The position numbers and the translations under genes were made by a program. From NCBI RefSeq assembly GCF_013267355.1, contig NZ_CP053985.1:6014001-6078000 (forward strand): a stretch of DNA of 64,000 nucleotides. The letters run 5' to 3'. How positions within the stretch are numbered: the first letter of the stretch is position 1; the number at the start of each line of letters is the position of its first letter. The notes beneath the pieces are model-generated. The model was not told where the DNA came from, ran no database searches, and saw only the letters and a program-made list of their open reading frames with translations. This DNA comes from Achromobacter pestifer. GTDB lineage: Bacteria > Pseudomonadota > Gammaproteobacteria > Burkholderiales > Burkholderiaceae_B. Shown piece after piece: positions 56,832-64,000 of the stretch.

Positions 56832-56881
56832 TGCACCATAGTGGGGCTATCATGCCCCACTGTTTGCACCATTCTGGTGCT
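56832..56881. promoter_or_regulatory. NtrC binding sites upstream of glnA
   Basis: TGCACC-ATTCT-GGTGCT (56865-56881) matches the NtrC consensus TGCACY-N5-GGTGCA at all but the last base. A weaker copy TGCACC-ATAGT-GGGGCT lies 33 bp upstream (56832-56848), three helical turns away. The hairpin AGTGGGGC-TATCAT-GCCCCACT (56840-56861) overlaps the weak site and may end hemW transcription. NtrC itself is encoded at 59670. Confidence 0.82.
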
Positions 56882-56933
56882 ACATTTTCCCGTGACCCAG
56901 CTGCCTTCCCCGGGGAATCCCGGGGGTAAAACC

Positions 56934-56949
56934 TGGCACGCTTATTGCT
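56934..56949 (+). promoter_or_regulatory. Sigma-54 promoter of glnA
   Basis: TGGCACG-CTTA-TTGCT is an exact match to the -24/-12 consensus TGGCACR-N4-TTGCW. It lies 61 bp before the glnA ATG and about 60 bp downstream of the better NtrC site. Transcription should start near 56960 under nitrogen limitation. Confidence 0.93.
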
Positions 56950-57009
56950 TCCCTCTTTTATGCCAGTCGACGGGCAAAGCCCTCGACCTTTTTATCTAAT
57001 GGAGATGAC

Positions 57010-58422
57010 ATGGCAAGCCCGAAAGATGTCCTGAAACAGATCGCCGACAACGAAGTGAAATTCGTGGATTTCCGCTTTACCGATACGATTGGCCGTGAGC
57101 ACCACATTACCGTGCCTCTCAGCCACATCGACGAAGACAAGCTGGAAAGCGGGCAGGCCTTCGACGGTTCGTCGATCCCGGGCTGGAAGGGCATTGAAGC
57201 CTCCGACATGCTGCTCATCCCCGACCTGTCCACGGCCAACCTGGATCCGTTCCGCGAAGAGCCGACCATGATCCTGTCGTGCGACGTGGTCGAACCGTCC
57301 GACCTGAAGGGCTATGACCGCGACCCGCGCTCGCTGGCCAAGCGCGCCGAAGCCTACCTGAAGTCCTCCGGCCTGGGCGACACCGCCTACTTCGGTCCGG
57401 AACCCGAATTCTTCGTCTTCGACGGCGTGACCTGGAACAGCGACATGTCCGGCACCTTCGTCAAGATCAAGTCGGAAGAAGCGCCCTGGTCCTCGGGCCT
57501 GGAATTCGAAGGCGGCAACACCGGCCACCGTCCCACCGTCAAGGGCGGCTACTTCCCCGTGCCCCCGGTCGATTCGTTCCAGGACATGCGTTCGGAAATG
57601 TGCCTGCTCATGGAGCAGATGGGCGTGCCGGTCGAAGTGCACCACCATGAAGTGGCCGGCGCCGGCCAGCTCGAAATCGGTACCAAGTTCAGCACGCTGG
57701 TGCAGCGCGCCGACTGGACGCAGATCGTCAAGTACGTCATTCACAACGTGGCCCACGCCTACGGCAAGACCGCCACGTTCATGCCCAAGCCCATCGTCGG
57801 CGACAACGGCTCCGGCATGCACGTCCACCAGTCCATCTGGAAGGACGGCCAGAACCTGTTCGCGGGCAACGGCTACGCCGGCCTGTCGGAATTCGCGCTG
57901 TACTACATCGGCGGCATCATCAAGCACGCTCGCGCGCTGAACGCCATCACCAACCCGGGCACGAACTCGTACAAGCGCCTGGTTCCGCACTACGAAGCGC
58001 CCGTGAAGCTGGCCTACTCGGCCCGCAACCGTTCGGCCTCGATCCGCATTCCGTACGTCGGCAACCCGAAGGGCCGCCGCGTCGAAGCGCGCTTCCCGGA
58101 CCCCCTGGCCAACCCGTACCTGGCTTTCTCGGCCCTGATGATGGCCGGCCTGGACGGCGTGCAGAACAAGATTCACCCCGGCGATCCCGCCGACAAGAAC
58201 CTGTACGACCTGCCGCCGGAAGAAGACGCCAAGATCCCGACCGTCTGCGCCTCGCTGGAACAGGCTCTGGAAGCCCTGGACAACGACCGCGAGTTCCTGA
58301 CCCGCGGCGGCGTGTTCAGCAACGACATGCTCAGCGCCTACATCGACCTGAAGATGGCCGATGTGAACCGTCTGCGCATGACGCCGCACCCGGTCGAGTT
58401 CGACATGTACTACAGCCTCTGA
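57010..58422 (+). CDS. glnA: Glutamine synthetase, type I
   Basis: GlnA makes glutamine from glutamate, ammonia and ATP. The 470-residue dodecamer-type enzyme has the N-terminal beta-grasp ([17 protein letters not shown]), [18 protein letters not shown] (split), metal-site stretches [12 protein letters not shown] and [14 protein letters not shown], and [18 protein letters not shown]. The adenylylation tyrosine is in [10 protein letters not shown], so it is the GlnE-regulated beta type. It is controlled by sigma-54/NtrC as above. ntrB and ntrC follow on the same strand. Confidence 0.97.
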   Translation: MASPKDVLKQIADNEVKFVDFRFTDTIGREHHITVPLSHIDEDKLESGQAFDGSSIPGWKGIEASDMLLIPDLSTANLDPFREEPTMILSCDVVEPSDLKGYDRDPRSLAKRAEAYLKSSGLGDTAYFGPEPEFFVFDGVTWNSDMSGTFVKIKSEEAPWSSGLEFEGGNTGHRPTVKGGYFPVPPVDSFQDMRSEMCLLMEQMGVPVEVHHHEVAGAGQLEIGTKFSTLVQRADWTQIVKYVIHNVAHAYGKTATFMPKPIVGDNGSGMHVHQSIWKDGQNLFAGNGYAGLSEFALYYIGGIIKHARALNAITNPGTNSYKRLVPHYEAPVKLAYSARNRSASIRIPYVGNPKGRRVEARFPDPLANPYLAFSALMMAGLDGVQNKIHPGDPADKNLYDLPPEEDAKIPTVCASLEQALEALDNDREFLTRGGVFSNDMLSAYIDLKMADVNRLRMTPHPVEFDMYYSL

Positions 58423-58512
58423 TGTTCTGAGGCTGTAGCTGGAGGTGGCGCGATGATGCAGGCAGAAACCAGGGCCCGCAGCACGCGCACCGCCAGATCG
58501 CGGTTCGACGTG

Positions 58513-58543
58513 CTGCCCGCCAGGCTCCGCGCCTGGCGGGCAG
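58513..58543. terminator. 13-bp hairpin between glnA and ntrB
   Basis: The perfect stem CTGCCCGCCAGGC/GCCTGGCGGGCAG with loop TCCGC has no T-run. Between glnA and ntrB it may attenuate read-through, keeping ntrBC at a lower level than glnA. Confidence 0.55.
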
Positions 58544-58605
58544 GGCGCCGGCTTCCGGCGCGGCCGTCGCGTTCCGCCGTCCCCTCACATTCGGGTATGT
58601 AGAAA

Positions 58606-59669
58606 ATGAATGTAGAAGCTCTCGATTTGCTAGCCACGTCCGTTTTCCTGGTCAACGAACGCGGTCATATCGAATACGCCAATGCGGCCGCTGAAGATCT
58701 GTTCGGCCGCTCGCGCAAGCAACTGGGCGGCCACTCCGCCGCCACGCTGTTCGACAGTCCGGAAAACATCCAATCCTCCATCGACCGCGCCGCCGCCGGA
58801 CGCTATGCCGACGTCAGGCAACTGGCCTCCTTGCGCCGCGCCGCCGAATCCGTGGAAGTGTCCGTGACGACCGTCGGACTGACGGGCCAGCGCTGGCCCG
58901 TGCTGATAGAAACCCGCGAGATCGAGCAGCGCGTGCTGGCCGACCGCAACCACCGGCTGGTTGACGAGATCGAAGCCCACCGCGAACTGCTGCGCAACCT
59001 GGCGCATGAAGTCAAGAATCCCCTGGGCGGCCTGCGCGGCGCCGCGCAATTGCTCGAAGCCGAGCTGCCCAGCGCGGCCCTGGCCGAGTACACCCAGGTC
59101 ATCATTTCCGAAGCCGACCGCCTGCAGGCGCTGGTGGACCGCCTGAGCGGCCCGCAACGTGTGCCGCTGAACGCGCGGCCGGTCAACATCCATGAGATCT
59201 GCGAACGCGTCTGCGCGCTGATCCAGGCCGAATTCCGCAACGACGTCACGCTGCTGCGCGACTACGACGCCTCGGTGCCGGACCTGAAGGGCGACGCCGC
59301 CCGCCTGATGCAGGCCGTCCTGAACGTGGCGCGCAACGCCGCGCAGGAACTGGTCGCCCGGCCGCCGGGGCCGCGGACCGAGCCCGGCGTGGTCACGCTG
59401 CGCACGCGCGTGGCGCGGCAGGTGATGCTGGCTCACCGGCAGCACCGCCTGGCGCTGGTGCTGTCCATCATCGACAACGGTCCCGGCGTGCCGGACCAGA
59501 TCCGCGACCGCATCTTCCACCCGCTGGTCACGGCCCGCGCCGGAGGCACCGGCCTGGGCCTGAGCCTGGCGCAGGACTTCGTGCAGCAGCACGGCGGCAT
59601 CATCGAATTTGAATCCCGGCCCGGGCGCACCGAGTTCCGCCTGGTCCTTCCGATGGAGCCTGCATACTG

Positions 59670-59670
<1 letters not shown>
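58606..59670 (+). CDS. ntrB: Nitrogen-regulation sensor kinase/phosphatase NtrB
   Basis: This 354-residue cytosolic kinase phosphorylates or, with PII, dephosphorylates NtrC. A PAS domain (1-110) is followed by the H-box with His134 (NLAHEVKNPLGGLRG). The HATPase domain has N-box VLNVARNAAQEL, G1 IDNGPGVP and G2 GGTGLGLSLAQDF. There is no membrane segment, as expected. Its stop TGA shares its last base with the ntrC ATG. Confidence 0.95.
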
Positions 59671-61163
<1,493 letters not shown>

Positions 61164-61181
61164 GGCGCGCGGCCGCGCGCC

Positions 61182-62096
61182 TTATCCCATCCCCAAGAGG
61201 CTCTCGCACAGGCGCGGCGATTTCAGTTTCTGCAGCCACCACTTCAAGGCTTCGCCCGGCGGCTCCGAGCGCCAGGCGTAGGTCAGGTGCTCGGTCAGGG
61301 ACATGCCTTCGTCGGTCTCGCACACCACCAGTACCCCTTGCGCCAGATAGGGCGCGGCCAGCGTCAGCGGCAGGTAGCCGCAGCCCAGGCCGCGCACCTG
61401 GGCGTCGATCTTGGCCTGCATGGTCGGCATTACCAGCATGGGTTGTTCGGCCAGGATGCCGCGCGTCTGCGGCGCCAGGTTGCGCGACGTATCCGCCACC
61501 ACCACCGCGCAGTAGCGCGTGATGTCGGCCCGGCTCAAGGGCTGCGGCAGCGACGCCAGCGGATGGTGCGCGGCCACGCAGAAGCCGAATTGCGATTGGC
61601 CCATGGCTTGCGAGCGGTACGGGCCGGTGGGCTCGCCCGCCGCGCCCGCGCCGATGACCAGATCGGCCCGTCCCGAGGTCAGGGCGTCCCAGTTGCCGCT
61701 CAGCACCTCGCTGGAAAAACGCAGCGTGGTGGCGCTGCCCAGCGCCTGGAACTCTTCTATCAGATCGTATAGCGGCCGCCATGGCAGGACCGCGCTGACC
61801 GCGATGCGCAGCTCGACTTCCCAGCCCGTGGCGATGCGCTTGACGCGGCAGGCCAGGTCATCCAGCGACTGCAACACATGGCGCCCGTCCTTCAGCAGCG
61901 TTTCGCCCGCCGGCGTCAGCAGGGCGCGGTGCCCCGAGCGGTCGAACAGCAGCACGTCCAGGCCGTCCTCCAGCTTGCGGATGGAGTAGGTCACCGCCGA
62001 GGGCACCTTGCCCAGTTCGCGGGCCGCCTTGGCAAAGCTGCCGTGGCGCGCGATGGCGTCCACCAGGATGAGCAGTTCGGGGGTGATGGCTTGCAT
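61182..62096 (-). CDS. LysR-family transcriptional regulator
   Basis: This 304-residue regulator has the helix-turn-helix SFAKAARELGKVPSAVTYSIRKLEDGL near residues 24-46 and an effector domain after about residue 90. The recognition helix KVPSAVTYSIRKLE is typical of the group beside pirin or short-chain genes. I start at ATG 62096 (MQAITPELL), with AGG about 7 nt upstream; an ATG at 62117 lies inside the palindrome and lacks a binding site. It is divergent from two pirin genes, its likely targets. Confidence 0.88.
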   Translation of the reverse strand: MQAITPELLILVDAIARHGSFAKAARELGKVPSAVTYSIRKLEDGLDVLLFDRSGHRALLTPAGETLLKDGRHVLQSLDDLACRVKRIATGWEVELRIAVSAVLPWRPLYDLIEEFQALGSATTLRFSSEVLSGNWDALTSGRADLVIGAGAAGEPTGPYRSQAMGQSQFGFCVAAHHPLASLPQPLSRADITRYCAVVVADTSRNLAPQTRGILAEQPMLVMPTMQAKIDAQVRGLGCGYLPLTLAAPYLAQGVLVVCETDEGMSLTEHLTYAWRSEPPGEALKWWLQKLKSPRLCESLLGMG

Positions 62097-62113
62097 GGGT
62101 GCGCCTGGAATTG

Positions 62114-62134
62114 CCATTCAAAAAATTTGAATGG
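62114..62134. promoter_or_regulatory. Perfect palindrome between LysR and pirin genes
   Basis: CCATTCAAA-AAA-TTTGAATGG is a 9-bp perfect inverted repeat in the 179-bp divergent spacer. It contains T-N11-A spacing. It is the probable LysR operator, placed just upstream of the regulator's start and about 140 bp from the pirin start. Confidence 0.6.
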
Positions 62135-62275
62135 TTCCGTCAAAATATAGCGCCAAACAGGTGGCCGTGCACGCGCACAATATCACTCATGCCGGTGGTG
62201 CAGCGGCTTCCCTCCAGATGGTGGTGACCAAGCAAGGCTGCGCAACCATTCATATTATTGAAACAGGAGTCCACA

Positions 62276-62974
62276 ATGCTTACCACTCGCCGCGCTGCTG
62301 AACGGGGTCACGCCAACCATGGCTGGCTGGACTCGTTTCACACCTTTTCCTTCGCCAATTACTACGACCCGGCCAATATGGGCTTTGGCGCCCTGCGCGT
62401 GATCAACGATGACCGCATCGCGGCTGGCCGCGGCTTCGGCACGCACGGCCATCGCGACATGGAGATCATCACCTATGTGCTGGATGGCGCGATCGCTCAC
62501 AAGGACAGCATGGGCAGCGGTTCGACCATCCAGCCCGGTAACGTGCAGCGCATGAGCGCCGGCCGCGGCGTGATGCACTCCGAGTTCAATCCGCTGTCGG
62601 ACCGTGAAACGCACATGCTGCAGATCTGGATCGAGCCCGACGTGACGGGCATTGCGCCCGAGTACGAAGAGCGCAGCTTCAGCGACGAGCAAAAGCGCGG
62701 ACGCCTGCAAGCCCTGGTGTCGCCCGATGGCGCGGACGGCTCGATGAAGATCCATCAGGATGCGCGCCTGTATGGCGGGCTGTTCGACGGCGCCGAATCG
62801 GCCGCGCTTGATCTGGCCGCCGGCCGCCGTGCCTGGGTGCACGTGGCCCGCGGCAGCCTGACGGTCAACGGCGTCGAACTCTCGGCCGGCGACGCGCTTG
62901 CCATCACGGACGAGGCCCGCGTCGAGCTCTCGGGCGGCAAGGCCGCTGAAGTCCTGGTGTTCGACCTGGCGTGA
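62276..62974 (+). CDS. Pirin-family protein (YhhW-like)
   Basis: This 232-residue bicupin of the pirin family has metal-site residues in GFGTHGHRDMEIITYVL and the downstream His/Glu set (AGRGVMHSEFNP). The C-terminal cupin ends at GGKAAEVLVFDLA. E. coli YhhW has quercetinase activity in vitro, but the physiological role is unclear. CAGGAG lies 6 nt before the ATG. It is divergent from the LysR gene. Confidence 0.88.
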   Translation: MLTTRRAAERGHANHGWLDSFHTFSFANYYDPANMGFGALRVINDDRIAAGRGFGTHGHRDMEIITYVLDGAIAHKDSMGSGSTIQPGNVQRMSAGRGVMHSEFNPLSDRETHMLQIWIEPDVTGIAPEYEERSFSDEQKRGRLQALVSPDGADGSMKIHQDARLYGGLFDGAESAALDLAAGRRAWVHVARGSLTVNGVELSAGDALAITDEARVELSGGKAAEVLVFDLA

Positions 62975-63082
62975 CCCGCAGCGGCGGGCGGACAGCAACG
63001 GTCCGCCCGCCGCCACTGTTTTTTCCCATGCAAGCGGCAGGCCTTAAGATGGGCCTTGGCCCCCAACCCGGAGAGTCCGATC

Positions 63083-63988
63083 ATGTCCACCTTGTCCGAA
63101 GCAGGCGAAAGCCAGATTGAATCCGTCGTGGTGCCGCGCACCAGCGACCTGGGCGGCTTTTCCGTGCGCCGCGCCATCCCGTCCGCGCAGCGCCGCACCG
63201 TCGGGCCGTTCGTCTTCCTGGATCATATGGGTCCGATCGAGTTTGCTGCCGGTTCGGGCATCGACGTGCGCCCGCATCCCCATATCGGCCTGTCCACCGT
63301 GACCTATCTGTACGAAGGATCCATGGTGCACCGAGACGGCGCCGGCAATACCCAGACCATTCTGCCCGGCGAGGTCAACTGGATGACTGCCGGCCGCGGC
63401 ATCGTGCATTCCGAGCGTTCCTCGCCTGAAAGCCGCCAGGCCGCGCAACGCCTCTGTGGCCTGCAGATCTGGGTGGGCTTGCCCAAGGAGCACGAGGAAA
63501 CCGATCCGGGGTTCACGCACTACGGACTGGATGCCCAGCCGGTGGTCGAAGGCGAGGGCGTGCGCGCCCAGGTGGTGGCGGGTTCACTATTTGGCAAGAC
63601 TTCTTCCGTGAAGACGCTGTCGCCGCTGTTCTATGGCGACATGCAGTTGCAGGCCGGCGCGACCACGGTGCTGCCGGCCGAGCATGAAGAGCGCGCCGCC
63701 TATCTGGCGCAAGGCACGGTCGAGATCGACGGCCAGGAATTCGAAAGCGGCCGCCTGATTGTGTTCGCGCCGGGCCGTCCCGTGCAGATCCGCGCCAAGA
63801 CCGCGGCGCGCTTCGCCGTGCTGGGCGGCGAGCCCCTGGACGGGCCGCGCTTCATTTGGTGGAACTTCGTCTCCAGCAGCAAGGACCGCATCGAACAAGC
63901 CAAGCAGGATTGGCAGCGCAACCGCTTCGACCAGGTCGTGCCGGGCGACGAGACCGAATACATCCCGCTGCCCGAGCCGCGCGCCTGA
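63083..63988 (+). CDS. Pirin-family protein (second)
   Basis: This 301-residue pirin has N-terminal cupin metal ligands in RPHPHIGLSTVTYLYEG and AGRGIVHSERS, and an extended C-terminus (FIWWNFVSSSKDRIEQAKQDW, split) typical of the longer pirins. It is longer than its neighbour and clearly different in sequence, so not a recent duplicate. GGAGAG precedes the ATG. It is 108 nt after the first pirin on the same strand and probably shares its LysR control. Confidence 0.9.
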   Translation: MSTLSEAGESQIESVVVPRTSDLGGFSVRRAIPSAQRRTVGPFVFLDHMGPIEFAAGSGIDVRPHPHIGLSTVTYLYEGSMVHRDGAGNTQTILPGEVNWMTAGRGIVHSERSSPESRQAAQRLCGLQIWVGLPKEHEETDPGFTHYGLDAQPVVEGEGVRAQVVAGSLFGKTSSVKTLSPLFYGDMQLQAGATTVLPAEHEERAAYLAQGTVEIDGQEFESGRLIVFAPGRPVQIRAKTAARFAVLGGEPLDGPRFIWWNFVSSSKDRIEQAKQDWQRNRFDQVVPGDETEYIPLPEPRA

Positions 63989-64000
63989 GCCGGCACGCAA

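Overview
The window is GC-rich, gene-dense DNA from a betaproteobacterium of the order Burkholderiales, most likely family Alcaligenaceae (Achromobacter/Bordetella type). The reasons are the abundance of periplasmic-binding-protein transporters (ABC, TRAP), a Burkholderiales-type porin, the gmk-rpoZ-spoT block, glnA-ntrB-ntrC, and GC-rich hairpin clusters between genes. I see no rRNA, tRNA, CRISPR array, phage or insertion sequence, so this reads as ordinary chromosome with a catabolic/transport-rich left half.

Layout. 1-4431: end of a LolD-like ABC ATPase, then a three-gene iron/2-aminoethylphosphonate-type ABC importer on the minus strand with a divergent GcvA-like LysR gene (4675-5583). 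5598-8568: serB, fabV, and an EamA exporter. 8656-22022: a catabolic/uptake region bracketed by two closely related LysR regulators (8656-9561 and 15391-16296). Each regulator is followed by the same LysR-box plus promoter arrangement. The first promoter leads into a TRAP transporter, a DUF2848 gene and an amidase. The second leads into a D-glutamate cyclase-like gene (DUF1445) and a five-gene branched-chain-type ABC importer. 22080-26261: porin and a second TRAP operon on the minus strand. 26512-31634: nudC, a MarR-like gene and a fused hydantoinase/5-oxoprolinase. 31706-35185: a C45 autoproteolytic acyltransferase-like hydrolase divergent from a glutamine-type ABC importer.

35233-48463 holds housekeeping and stress genes: spoT-rpoZ-gmk, a tsdB-tsdA thiosulfate dehydrogenase pair, an SDR, an NlpC/P60 hydrolase, amn, an amino-acid permease, a small toxin-antitoxin island with a degraded antitoxin, yicC and rph. 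48529-54735: an MmgE/PrpD protein with an acyl-CoA dehydrogenase, a chemoreceptor, and an EAL-CBS-GGDEF protein whose gene overlaps the chemoreceptor tail to tail. 54944-61163: rdgB, a HemW-like radical SAM protein, then glnA with a textbook sigma-54/NtrC promoter and ntrB-ntrC. 61182-63988: a LysR gene divergent from two pirin genes, with a perfect palindrome between them.

The most interesting parts are: (i) the paired LysR regulators sharing an operator/promoter, which tie an amide/lactam-type catabolic set to two transporters; (ii) tandem hairpins with compensatory base changes between dctP and dctQ; (iii) the toxin-antitoxin island with an autoregulatory palindrome and a broken second antitoxin; and (iv) the 132-nt antisense overlap of the chemoreceptor and c-di-GMP genes. 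None of the gene families is new to me; the novelty, if any, is in how they are combined and controlled.
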